DNA of 16,980 nt from assembly GCA_029266015.1 (NCBI GenBank), contig JAJUFK010000019.1, forward strand, positions 1 through 16,980, given 5' to 3'. This document shows, in pieces, positions 1-7,516 of the stretch; the first letter of the stretch is position 1; the number at the start of each line of letters is the position of its first letter. Made by a program: the position numbers and the translations under genes. The stretch comes from Bacteroidota bacterium (GTDB lineage: Bacteria > Bacteroidota > Bacteroidia > Bacteroidales > UBA1715). The notes below the pieces were generated by a model, which saw only the letters and a program-made list of their open reading frames with translations, ran no database searches and had not been told where the DNA came from.

Positions 1-1636
1 AATGAAACTCATCGGCATATTTTTTTGCTTGTTTTATTGTAGATGATGTTGCCGAACTGCTTGATTGTGAATACAATGTTGGAGTATATAAATCGAGCGA
101 TTGTGTTGACATAGGAGGTAAGTATCCGCTCAACGATTTAAGCGGTGCTCCAAACATGCCGGGTACTAAATAAAGTGCAAACGAAAATATTGCCATAGCA
201 AGCATAAATCGTGGCGTAGATACAGTAGTGGAATCATCGTCGTGCGATAATTTTATTTTCTTCAAAATATATAAGCCCAACATTACTAATAATATAATCC
301 ATATAGCCAAAAACAAATCGCGAGGAAGAATACCCCAACCTGCAACTAAATCGGCTTTTGATATAAATTTAAGCGCAAATCCTAATTCTATAAAACCTAA
401 GGTAACTTTTACCGTTTGCAACCAACCACCCGATTTACCAATACTTGTAATAAGCGATGGAACAAATGCAAAAATAACAAACGGCAGGGCCAACGCTATA
501 GAAAATCCTAACATTCCCATAAATGGTCCAAGCAACGAGCCCGAAACAACCGATTGTACCAAAAGCGTACCTATAATCATGGCAGTACACGAAAACGATA
601 CCAATACGAGTGTAAATGCCATGAAGAATATACTTGCAAAACCTGAACTTGTATCAGCTTTTTTGTCCATATAATTTACCCAACTCGATGGTAATACAAG
701 TTCGAATGCTCCAAAAAATGAAATGGCAAACAACAAGAAAATAGCGAAAAATACAACATTAAACAGTGGACTTGTAGACATTTTATTTAAAGCATCTACA
801 CCAAATATTACTGTAATTAGCAAGCCTAAAACAACATAAATACCTACAATAGAAATTCCATATAACGACACGTCGCGCACTGCTTTGTCTTTACTGCGTT
901 TTATAAACATACTCACGGTCATAGGAACCATAGGAAACACACAGGGGGTTAAAAATGCTAATAATCCACCCAGAAATCCAAAAATAAAAATCCACCATAG
1001 CGACATGCCTGCCGTAGAATCATCAAATTCCGAAGGAATTGAAGTAGGTTCTGATGAAGCTGTTCCTTGCTTAATAGAATCGGAAGTTTTCATAGAATCG
1101 GTAGTCGTAGTCTGCAACAGAATATCTACCTGCGATACAACAGATTTGACAGAATCTATTTGTTTTTTAGATACCGCAGGTGCAGGTATTGATATAGAAA
1201 ATTTTTCGGGTAATGGGTTTATACACACACCATCGTCCATGCAGAGTTGATAGCTGTATTTACCTGTAATGATGAATGCATCTGAAGTACCTACAAAAAA
1301 ACGTTGTTTCCACGTTACCTTTCCACTAAAATCGCGTGTTGTTATACCAAAAATATCGTCAAAATATTCACGTGGTTTGGTGAGCGATTGTAAGCTACCA
1401 ACTTTTTTTACACCTGCCGGCACCACAAACTGTACATCGGCAGCAATGGGCCCACCGGGACCTTGATCGAAACTATACATGTGGAAGTCTTTGGGAATGG
1501 TAATATCCATAAAAACATCTAATTCTTGCGGATTATTTTTTACATATTCATATCTGAATTTCCAATCGGCCGATTGCGAAAATCCTAATTGTACAAGTAA
1601 TAAAAATACTGTAGTAAAGCGAAAAATTCTATTCAT
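1..1636 (-). CDS. dsbD: Protein-disulfide reductase DsbD family, C-terminus cut by the window edge
   Basis: Inner-membrane protein that carries electrons from cytoplasmic thioredoxin to periplasmic thiol proteins and cytochrome c maturation. About 545 codons are visible and read open to base 1. Residues 1-21 look like a signal peptide (MNRIFRF, then hydrophobic, ending GFSQS). Residues 22-150 form the periplasmic alpha domain with the cysteine pair C132-MDDGV-C138, the same spacing as the DsbD pair C103/C109 of E. coli. A Ser/Thr/Asp-rich linker (about 155-208) leads to the membrane domain, with TPCVFPMVP at 230-238 (C232) and FSCTAMIIG near 348-356 (C350), the two membrane cysteines of the family. 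The visible part stops near KKYADEFH, just before the expected C-terminal thioredoxin domain, so the gene is partial only because of the window. It is divergent from xseB. The start is the ATG complementary to 1634-1636. Confidence 0.93.
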   Translation of the reverse strand, partial: MNRIFRFTTVFLLLVQLGFSQSADWKFRYEYVKNNPQELDVFMDITIPKDFHMYSFDQGPGGPIAADVQFVVPAGVKKVGSLQSLTKPREYFDDIFGITTRDFSGKVTWKQRFFVGTSDAFIITGKYSYQLCMDDGVCINPLPEKFSISIPAPAVSKKQIDSVKSVVSQVDILLQTTTTDSMKTSDSIKQGTASSEPTSIPSEFDDSTAGMSLWWIFIFGFLGGLLAFLTPCVFPMVPMTVSMFIKRSKDKAVRDVSLYGISIVGIYVVLGLLITVIFGVDALNKMSTSPLFNVVFFAIFLLFAISFFGAFELVLPSSWVNYMDKKADTSSGFASIFFMAFTLVLVSFSCTAMIIGTLLVQSVVSGSLLGPFMGMLGFSIALALPFVIFAFVPSLITSIGKSGGWLQTVKVTLGFIELGFALKFISKADLVAGWGILPRDLFLAIWIILLVMLGLYILKKIKLSHDDDSTTVSTPRFMLAMAIFSFALYLVPGMFGAPLKSLSGYLPPMSTQSLDLYTPTLYSQSSSSATSSTIKQAKKYADEFH

Positions 1637-1791
1637 ATTGTGTACTTTTGTTGTAAATATATATTTCTATAGACGAATGTGAACGTAAAAGTAATACAAC
1701 AATTATAATTTGTCTATATAAATATGGTATAAATACATCATAAAAAAACATATCATATATCGCTTTAGTATCACTATCTAAAAATATACAT

Positions 1792-1989
1792 ATGGCAAAA
1801 GAACTCAGTTACGAAGCATCTATAGCAGAAGTAGAAAAAATAATAAAAGAAATAGAGCAGGGAGAAATTAGTATAGACACTCTGAGCCAACAAGTAAAAA
1901 AAGCAATGGAATTAATCCATCTATGTAAAAATAAATTGCAAACCACCGAGGCCGAATTGCAAAAATTGTTGCAGACAGACCAAGATTAA
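1792..1989 (+). CDS. xseB: Exodeoxyribonuclease VII small subunit
   Basis: Small subunit of exonuclease VII, which degrades single-stranded DNA to oligonucleotides in the cytoplasm; several XseB chains bind and support one catalytic XseA. The 65-residue product is of normal length for the family (60-80). It shows the two-helix pattern: SYEASIAEVEKIIKEIEQGEIS (about 6-27) matches the family's 'LE.IV..LE.GE..L' segment, followed by a second helix with LIHLCKNKLQTTEAEL (about 41-56), which holds the usual cysteine-containing 'C...L..AE' stretch. The ATG follows an AT-rich leader with no clear Shine-Dalgarno, as usual in Bacteroidota. The gene stands alone: dsbD diverges on its left and a repeat-rich non-coding region lies on its right, so xseA must be elsewhere. 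Confidence 0.9.
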   Translation: MAKELSYEASIAEVEKIIKEIEQGEISIDTLSQQVKKAMELIHLCKNKLQTTEAELQKLLQTDQD

Positions 1990-2010
1990 TTATGATTTGT
2001 AATGTTATAT

Positions 2011-2390
2011 CACCCCTTCGGGGTTCTACGTGTGTGTTTACAACGGGTTTCTATAATAATGTCAGCCCCTCGGGCTTCAATCAACCAACCAATACATAAT
2101 ATTATTATACCCGATTCCGGAGACATATAATTATTAAAAAATATCATCAAAAAATTAAAACCCCGAAGGGGTGATATTATTATAGAGAAATGTTAAAAAT
2201 ATAATAATCCCGTAGGAATGTCATTATTATAAATGAAACCAATCAAACACCACATAAAAACCCCGAAGGGGTGTAATTATTATAGAACAACCATTATAGC
2301 ATAACTAAATGAACCCCGGAGGGGTGACATTATTATAGATCCAAATAAATTATCACAACTTACCCCCCCCGAAGTAGTAATATTTTTAAA
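2011..2390. repeat. Array of about eight regularly spaced GC-palindromic repeats in AT-rich DNA
   Basis: The 1990-2560 stretch has no gene; most of it is this array. The unit is an 11-base palindrome of type CCCCGAAGGGG followed by a TGANATTATTATAG-like tail, about 25 bases in total. Clear forward copies lie at 2161-2185, 2261-2285 and 2314-2338. A diverged forward copy lies at 2208-2231 (TCCCGTAGGA core). Two copies lie in the opposite orientation: 2004-2023 (core CCCCTTCGGGG at 2013-2023) and 2051-2077 (tail CTATAATAATGTCA first). Degenerate copies are probable at 2111-2135 (CCGATTCCGG) and 2367-2390 (CCCCGAAG after a run of eight C). Palindrome centres are near 2018, 2070, 2115, 2166, 2213, 2266, 2319 and 2372, so the period is 46-53 bases. 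The DNA between units is AT-rich and differs from gap to gap. The function is unknown; it resembles REP-like intergenic elements. Confidence 0.85.
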
Positions 2391-2486
2391 ATTGTAACAT
2401 ATAAATTTAGTAATAAAATATATAAGGTTTTAAAAAACAGCATTTTACATTCGTTCAAAAAAATATTAAAATCTTTTTTTAAATAA

Positions 2487-2524
2487 TTTGTGTATATGTA
2501 AATATCACATATATTTGCACGATA
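2487..2524 (+). promoter_or_regulatory. Bacteroidota-type promoter of the nuo operon
   Basis: TTTG at 2487-2490 and TATATTTG at 2510-2517 are separated by 19 bases. This matches the known Bacteroidota sigma-ABfr consensus (-33 TTTG and -7 TAnnTTTG). The start of transcription would fall near 2522-2526, giving a leader of about 36-40 bases before the nuoA ATG at 2561. The surrounding region is very AT-rich. The site lies downstream of the repeat array, so the repeats would not be in the nuo mRNA. Confidence 0.7.
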
Positions 2525-2560
2525 AAAAACATAAAAAAAAACATACAAAAACATTTTCTC

Positions 2561-2911
2561 ATGAATACTGAGGGTTTGATTTTATTTTTCCTCCTAGGGG
2601 TTACACTCGTTGGGCTAGCGGTAATTTTTTCCGGCTTAATTCCTCAAAAGACAACAAATTTACAAAAACATGATACATATGAATGTGGTATTCCTACGCA
2701 AGGTTCGTCGTGGATACAGTTCAATGTAGGGTATTATTTGTTTGCCATTATGTTTCTGATTTTCGACGTGGAGGCTATTTTCTTGTTTCCATGGGCAGTG
2801 GTAATGAAAGAAATAGGTATGGTAGCATTTATTGAAATACTCATATTTTTTGTAATATTAGGTTTGGGGCTTTTGTACGCATGGAAAAAACAAGCATTAA
2901 AATGGGAATAA
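2561..2911 (+). CDS. nuoA: NADH-quinone oxidoreductase (complex I) subunit A
   Basis: Small membrane subunit at the junction of the peripheral and membrane arms of complex I. The 116-residue protein has three transmembrane segments (about 5-27, 58-80, 88-107). It carries the family signatures YECG (40-43), followed by the loop that reaches toward the quinone site, and FDVEAIFLFPWA (68-79) with the conserved acidic residues D69 and E71. It is the first gene of the operon, about 40 bases after the predicted promoter. Its 3' end overlaps the upstream candidate start of nuoB. Confidence 0.97.
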   Translation: MNTEGLILFFLLGVTLVGLAVIFSGLIPQKTTNLQKHDTYECGIPTQGSSWIQFNVGYYLFAIMFLIFDVEAIFLFPWAVVMKEIGMVAFIEILIFFVILGLGLLYAWKKQALKWE

Positions 2912-3459
2912 ATAACGAAAAAGAATACGCATCGCTTGATGATTTACAATTAGATTTAGAGAGAAAATCGGGAGACGGGGGATTTTTCTTAACTACATTA
3001 AGTGATTTAGTAAATTGGGGTAGAGCAAATTCATTGTGGCCTCTTACCTTTGCTACCAGCTGTTGCGGTATAGAAATGATGGCTGCCGGAGCTCCTCGTC
3101 ACGACTTTTCACGATTTGGTATGGAAGTATATCGTGCTTCGCCTCGCCAAGCCGATGTAATAGTGGTAGCAGGAACTATAGTACACAAAATGGCTCCGGT
3201 ACTCAAACGCTTATACGATCAAATGTCGGAACCTAAGTATGTAATTGCTATGGGAGCATGTGCCGTATCGGGAGGTCCGTTTTTTTACAATTCATATTCG
3301 GTAATTCGTGGTGCCGACCAAGTAATTCCGGTAGATGTTTACATTCCCGGCTGTCCTCCACGTCCCGAAGCATTTTTTCATGGAGTGCTTGAATTACACA
3401 AAAAAATCAAACAAGATTCATTGACAACCAAAATTGACCACGTGTCAAACTTTATGTAA
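2881..3459 (+). CDS. nuoB: Complex I subunit B, carrying the terminal Fe-S cluster N2
   Basis: Peripheral-arm subunit that holds cluster N2, the 4Fe-4S centre that passes electrons to quinone. All four ligands are visible: the tandem pair C61-C62 in TSCCGIE, C127 in GACAVSGG and C158 in PGCPPRPE (numbered from the ATG at 2881, 192 residues). The core from about residue 33 on is standard. The start is uncertain: the ATG at 2881 overlaps nuoA by 31 bases, while an in-frame ATG at 2902 overlaps by only 10 and gives 185 residues beginning MGINNEKEY. I cannot separate them on the sequence; the shorter form is at least as likely. nuoC begins six bases after the stop. Confidence 0.96.
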   Translation: MEKTSIKMGINNEKEYASLDDLQLDLERKSGDGGFFLTTLSDLVNWGRANSLWPLTFATSCCGIEMMAAGAPRHDFSRFGMEVYRASPRQADVIVVAGTIVHKMAPVLKRLYDQMSEPKYVIAMGACAVSGGPFFYNSYSVIRGADQVIPVDVYIPGCPPRPEAFFHGVLELHKKIKQDSLTTKIDHVSNFM

Positions 3460-3465
3460 TACGAT

Positions 3466-3930
3466 ATGACAAATCAAGAATTACAACAAAGAATATTGGA
3501 ATTGGCTCCCCAAGCTGTTTGTACCGAAAATAAACAGTATCTGATAGCACAAATTCCTGCTCAACAACTGCATAGTGTTGCCAAACAACTCAAGGAATCA
3601 AATGATACCAAATTTGATTACTTGTTTAGCCTTACCGGAGTTGATGCAAATCCTGCATTAGGTGTGGTTTATCACTTAGAATCTACAGAATTAGGGCATT
3701 GTGTTGTATTGCAAACAATGACCGAAAATCGTGAAAAACCAGTTTTAGATTCAGTATGTGATATATGGAAAGGTGCCGAATTACAAGAACGCGAAGTGTT
3801 TGATTTTTTTGGTATTACATTCAACAATCACCCCGATATGCGTCGTTTGTTCATGGACGAAGATTGGCAGGGATATCCATTGCGTAAAGACTACGTTGAT
3901 ACGGTAAACATTATAGATTTAATTAAATAA
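3466..3930 (+). CDS. nuoC: Complex I subunit C (30 kDa type)
   Basis: Peripheral-arm subunit without cofactors that packs against NuoD and helps shape the quinone-binding region. It has 154 residues, normal for a stand-alone NuoC. The family signature fills 101-143: WKGAELQEREVFDFFGI, then HPDMRRLFMDEDW and GYPLRKDY. C and D are separate genes here, unlike the fused nuoCD found in Bacteroides and in E. coli. It lies six bases after nuoB and 21 before nuoD. Confidence 0.95.
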   Translation: MTNQELQQRILELAPQAVCTENKQYLIAQIPAQQLHSVAKQLKESNDTKFDYLFSLTGVDANPALGVVYHLESTELGHCVVLQTMTENREKPVLDSVCDIWKGAELQEREVFDFFGITFNNHPDMRRLFMDEDWQGYPLRKDYVDTVNIIDLIK

Positions 3931-3951
3931 CATTCTTCAATAATATATACA

Positions 3952-5076
3952 ATGGCTGAAACAGTAGCACAACAAACAGACCTGATAGACGAAGAATATT
4001 TTATTAACATGGGGCCTCAACACCCTTCAACACACGGTGTGTTGCGTTTGTTGGTAAATCTTCACGGAGAAATTGTAAACGACCTTAAACCATATTGCGG
4101 ATATATTCATCGCGGTATAGAAAAAATGTGCGAACGCAATACCTATCCGCAAATTATACATCTTACCGACCGATTGGATTACCTGTCGGCACATCAAAAC
4201 AACGAAGCGGTGTGTATGTTGGTAGAAAACGCGTTGGAAGTAGAAATACCGGAACGTGTAAAATATATTCGCACTATTATAGATGAACTTTCGCGCTTAG
4301 CTTCGCACCAATTGTGGTGGGCTGCATTTGGTATGGACTTAGGTGCACTTACTACCTTTTTCTATGGTTTGCGCGATCGTGAAAAAATTCTCGATATTTT
4401 TGAAGAAACTACCGGTAGTCGTTTGATTCAAAGTTACTATTGCCCCGGTGGATTGATGTATGATATTCACCCGAATTTCCAAAAACGAGTAAAAGAATTT
4501 CTAGAATATTTTAAAAAGAAATTGCCTGAATACGATGAATTATTGTCGGGTAACGTAATTTTTATAAACCGAACCAAAGATATTGGATATCTATCAAAAG
4601 AAGATGCCATATCATTTGGCGTAACCGGACCATCGGGACGAGGTTCTGGATTTGCATGTGATATCCGCAAAAAATATCCGTACAATGTGTACGATAAAGT
4701 ACAATTCAACGAAATTATAAGTACCGAATGCGATTCGCTTGCACGATACAAAGTTCGTATTGCCGAAATGTGGGAATCTATTTCGATTATAGAACAACTC
4801 ATCGACAATATTCCCGAAGGGGACTATCAGGTAAAAATGAAACCAATTATTAAATTACCCGAAGGAGAATATTATCAACGAATAGAATCAAACCGAGGAG
4901 AATTTGGGGTATATGTTCAAAGTCGTGGCGAAAAAAATCCATATCGTATAAAATTCCGTTCACCGAACTTCGCAAATCTTTCGGCACTCAATCACATGTC
5001 TAAAAACCAAAAAATTGCCGATTTAGTTGCAATTATGGGTTCGCTCGATTTAGTTATTCCAGATATTGACAGATAA
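3952..5076 (+). CDS. nuoD: Complex I subunit D (49 kDa type), quinone-site subunit
   Basis: Peripheral-arm subunit that forms the quinone-reduction pocket with NuoB. The 374-residue protein starts close to the conserved core. NMGPQHPSTHGVLR at 19-32 is the loop lining the quinone pocket, with H24 and H28. GYIHRGIEK and LDYLSAHQNNEAV follow in the usual order, and the C-terminus ends in the family-type motif (MGSLDLVIPDIDR), so the gene is complete. In many bacteria nuoE, nuoF and nuoG come next; here the stop is followed after 11 bases by nuoH. Confidence 0.97.
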   Translation: MAETVAQQTDLIDEEYFINMGPQHPSTHGVLRLLVNLHGEIVNDLKPYCGYIHRGIEKMCERNTYPQIIHLTDRLDYLSAHQNNEAVCMLVENALEVEIPERVKYIRTIIDELSRLASHQLWWAAFGMDLGALTTFFYGLRDREKILDIFEETTGSRLIQSYYCPGGLMYDIHPNFQKRVKEFLEYFKKKLPEYDELLSGNVIFINRTKDIGYLSKEDAISFGVTGPSGRGSGFACDIRKKYPYNVYDKVQFNEIISTECDSLARYKVRIAEMWESISIIEQLIDNIPEGDYQVKMKPIIKLPEGEYYQRIESNRGEFGVYVQSRGEKNPYRIKFRSPNFANLSALNHMSKNQKIADLVAIMGSLDLVIPDIDR

Positions 5077-5087
5077 AATTATATAGT

Positions 5088-6173
5088 ATGTTTCTTTACG
5101 ATTTTACACAATTAACATCATCTATTCACAGCTCATTGGTTGAGTCGTTTGGCGAAGGAGCCCTTACTACCACCATTGAATTAGCTATTGCCGGGGTTGC
5201 ATACCTTATATTTTTTGCAGTACTTGGCTTATTTTTGGTGTATTTAGAACGAAAAGTGTGTGCATTTATTCAAAACCGTTTAGGCCCTATGCGAGTAGGT
5301 CCATGGGGTTTGTTGCAAACCATTGCCGATTTCATCAAATTGTTGATGAAAGAGTTAATTTATATAAAAAGTGCCGATCAGTTTTTATTTAATGTAGCAC
5401 CGTTTATTGTAATTACCGCGTCATTTTTAGCAATAGGAGCTATACCTTTCGACAAAGGATTACAGGTATTAGACTTTGATATAGGTGTATTTTACGTAGC
5501 TGCGGTTTCGAGTCTTGGAGTACTTGGAGTATTATTGGCAGGTTGGGCAAGCAACAACAAATATTCACTTATAGGTGCTATGCGAAGTGGTGCTCAAATA
5601 GTGAGTTACGAACTTTCGGTAGGCTTGTCGCTTATGACTATCATAGTATTGGCAGGTACCATGCAATTTTCGGAATTAGTAGCAGGACAAGCAGATTTAT
5701 GGTTTATATTCAAAGGACACATACCTGCAATGATAGCATTTGTAATATTTTTGATAGCAGGTACTGCCGAAACCAATCGTGGTCCGTTTGACTTAGCCGA
5801 AGCAGAATCGGAACTTACTGCCGGATTCCACACCGAATATTCGGGTATTAAATTCGCATTGTTTTTCTTGGCAGAATACATCAATATGTTTATTGTAGCA
5901 TCTATAGCAACTACTGTATTTTTAGGTGGTTGGATGCCATTGCACATACCCGGATTAGATGGATTTAACCATGTTATGGATTTTATTCCACCGGTATTAT
6001 GGTTCTTTATGAAAGCATTTACGGTAGTATTTATTATGATGTGGTTTAAGTGGACGTTTCCTCGATTACGAATCGACCAATTATTAACATTGGAATGGAA
6101 ATATTTATTACCGCTCAATTTAATAAACATAGTAATAATGACAATTGTAGTTTTATTAGGCTGGCATTTATAA
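5088..6173 (+). CDS. nuoH: Complex I subunit H, membrane subunit at the quinone channel
   Basis: Multi-span membrane subunit that joins the peripheral and membrane arms and forms the entry to the quinone channel. It has 361 residues, slightly longer than the usual 320-350. Signatures seen are ERKVCAFIQNRLGP (54-67) followed by RVGPWGLLQTIADFIKLLMKE (69-89), and ETNRGPFDLAEAESEL (228-243) followed by TAGFHTEYSG, the acidic loop next to the quinone channel. The conserved charged residues of these loops are present. nuoI begins ten bases after the stop. Confidence 0.97.
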   Translation: MFLYDFTQLTSSIHSSLVESFGEGALTTTIELAIAGVAYLIFFAVLGLFLVYLERKVCAFIQNRLGPMRVGPWGLLQTIADFIKLLMKELIYIKSADQFLFNVAPFIVITASFLAIGAIPFDKGLQVLDFDIGVFYVAAVSSLGVLGVLLAGWASNNKYSLIGAMRSGAQIVSYELSVGLSLMTIIVLAGTMQFSELVAGQADLWFIFKGHIPAMIAFVIFLIAGTAETNRGPFDLAEAESELTAGFHTEYSGIKFALFFLAEYINMFIVASIATTVFLGGWMPLHIPGLDGFNHVMDFIPPVLWFFMKAFTVVFIMMWFKWTFPRLRIDQLLTLEWKYLLPLNLINIVIMTIVVLLGWHL

Positions 6174-6183
6174 CAAGCAATAT

Positions 6184-6663
6184 ATGAAAGTAGTAGTAGA
6201 GTATTTTAAAGATATTTTTGGGGGAATCAAAACATTGATTACCGGTATGAAAGTTACCGGAAAATACTTTGTAAGTCCTAGTGAAATTGTAACACAACAA
6301 TATCCCGAAAATCGCGAAACATTGCAAATGTTTGATAGGTTCAAAGGTGAGGTTATCATGCCGCATAATGATAAAAATGAGCATAAATGTACCGGTTGTG
6401 GTATTTGCGAAATGAATTGCCCTAATGGTTCTATCGAAGTTATTTCGAAATGGGAAATTGTAGATGATAAAAAGAAAAAGGCAATTGATAAACATATATA
6501 TCACTTGAGTATGTGTACTTTTTGTGGTTTATGTATTAAAACCTGTCCATCAAAAGCATTAGCGTTTGGTCAGGCATTCGAACATTCGGTATTTGACCGT
6601 TCGCAGTTGACCAAAATATTAAACAAACCAAATTCTGTAGTTACTAAAGACCTTAAAGAATAA
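6184..6663 (+). CDS. nuoI: Complex I subunit I, 2x[4Fe-4S] ferredoxin-type subunit
   Basis: Peripheral-arm subunit carrying clusters N6a and N6b, which lead electrons toward NuoB. The 159-residue protein has two complete CxxCxxCxxxCP motifs: C69, C72, C75, C79 (CTGCGICEMNCP) and C111, C114, C117, C121 (CTFCGLCIKTCP). About 25 residues separate the motifs, including a lysine-rich stretch (DDKKKKA). The N-terminal 30 residues form the amphipathic helices that anchor it to the membrane arm. As no nuoE, nuoF or nuoG is present here, this would be the outermost Fe-S subunit of the encoded enzyme and the likely docking point for a donor; that is inference. Confidence 0.97.
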   Translation: MKVVVEYFKDIFGGIKTLITGMKVTGKYFVSPSEIVTQQYPENRETLQMFDRFKGEVIMPHNDKNEHKCTGCGICEMNCPNGSIEVISKWEIVDDKKKKAIDKHIYHLSMCTFCGLCIKTCPSKALAFGQAFEHSVFDRSQLTKILNKPNSVVTKDLKE

Positions 6664-6666
6664 ATT

Positions 6667-7173
6667 ATGAATGTTATCTTTTTTTACATCATAGCTGCAG
6701 CTATACTCGGATTCTCTATTTTGAGCGTTACAAGCAGAAAAATACTGCGTGCAGCTACATTTTTATTGTTTGTACTTATTTCTACCGCAGCATTATATTT
6801 TTTACTACAAGTACATTTTCTTGCAGCGGTTCAACTTATGGTATATGCCGGAGGTATAGCGGTATTGATTATTTTCTCAATTTTGTTGACAAGTAATGTG
6901 GATTTTACATTTGAAAAAATAGATTGGAAAAAGCAAGTATTTTCCGGGTTGCTTGCGCTGGGTGGAGCTGCTATAACAATTCTTACATTATTACAATTTA
7001 ACTTTAATTCGCTGGTTACAAAACAAACCGTTACTCCCGATATTCGTTCGTTTGGACGAGCATTTTTAAGTTATGGCGACGGTGGGTTTGTATTACCGTT
7101 TGAAGTAATAACTGTTTTATTATTGGCTGCCATGGTAGCAGCAATTATGGTTGCAAAAAAATCTAAACAATAG
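6667..7173 (+). CDS. nuoJ: Complex I subunit J
   Basis: Membrane subunit next to NuoK; its third helix changes between alpha and pi form during turnover in known structures. It has 168 residues with five predicted spans (about 2-20, 29-47, 54-72, 90-110, 142-163). The signature VQLMVYAGGIAVLIIF lies at 55-70, which contains the conserved Tyr and the Gly pair of that helix. It begins three bases after nuoI and ends four bases before nuoK, indicating tight translational coupling. Confidence 0.95.
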   Translation: MNVIFFYIIAAAILGFSILSVTSRKILRAATFLLFVLISTAALYFLLQVHFLAAVQLMVYAGGIAVLIIFSILLTSNVDFTFEKIDWKKQVFSGLLALGGAAITILTLLQFNFNSLVTKQTVTPDIRSFGRAFLSYGDGGFVLPFEVITVLLLAAMVAAIMVAKKSKQ

Positions 7174-7177
7174 AGAT

Positions 7178-7495
7178 ATGATAGAAGGCATTGATATTAC
7201 ACACATTTTAATCGTAAGTACCTGTATGTTTTTTATAGGTGTTTATGGATTTTTGGTTCGTAGAAATTTAATTACAATTTTAATGGCTACCGAACTTATT
7301 TTGAATGCGGTAAGTATAAATTTTGTTGTGTTAAACAAATTTATATATCCCGATGTTTTGCAAGGCTATATGTTTAGCGTATTTATAATTGCAATTGCTG
7401 CAGCCGAAGCTGCAGTAGCCATAGCAATTATCATTAATGTGTATCGCCGATACAGAACCATTAATGTTGAGAATGTTCACGATATGAAGTATTAA
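7178..7495 (+). CDS. nuoK: Complex I subunit K
   Basis: Small three-span membrane subunit in the proton path. I start it at the ATG at 7178, four bases after the nuoJ stop, giving 105 residues; a TTG at 7151 in the same frame would add nine residues inside nuoJ and is less likely. The two conserved membrane glutamates are present: E39 in LMATELILNA and E77 in AIAAAEAAVAIAI. The C-terminal tail after RRYR is short and hydrophilic. nuoL follows after 21 bases. Confidence 0.95.
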   Translation: MIEGIDITHILIVSTCMFFIGVYGFLVRRNLITILMATELILNAVSINFVVLNKFIYPDVLQGYMFSVFIIAIAAAEAAVAIAIIINVYRRYRTINVENVHDMKY

Positions 7496-7516
7496 TACAT
7501 AGAAAATTTAAACAAT

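Noticed and set aside
228..1682. Plus-strand open frames over the first 1.7 kb
   Set aside because: They are shadows of dsbD on the minus strand, which reads open from 1636 to base 1 with all DsbD signatures.
2011..2025. First palindrome as the xseB terminator
   Set aside because: The stem is only about five pairs and no T tract follows; it matches the other repeat units instead.
2161..2338. CRISPR array (25-base repeats with 22-29 base unlike gaps)
   Set aside because: The repeats differ from each other at several positions, two copies are reversed, gaps are AT-rich and vary in length, and no cas genes are in the window.
2363..2370. Run of eight C as a phase-variation switch
   Set aside because: It is not inside a gene and not between the promoter elements of nuo; more likely part of a decayed repeat unit.
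2360..2554. Minus-strand 64-codon frame of Leu, Phe, Tyr and Ile
   Set aside because: It lies in AT-rich promoter DNA, has low-complexity composition and covers the nuo promoter.
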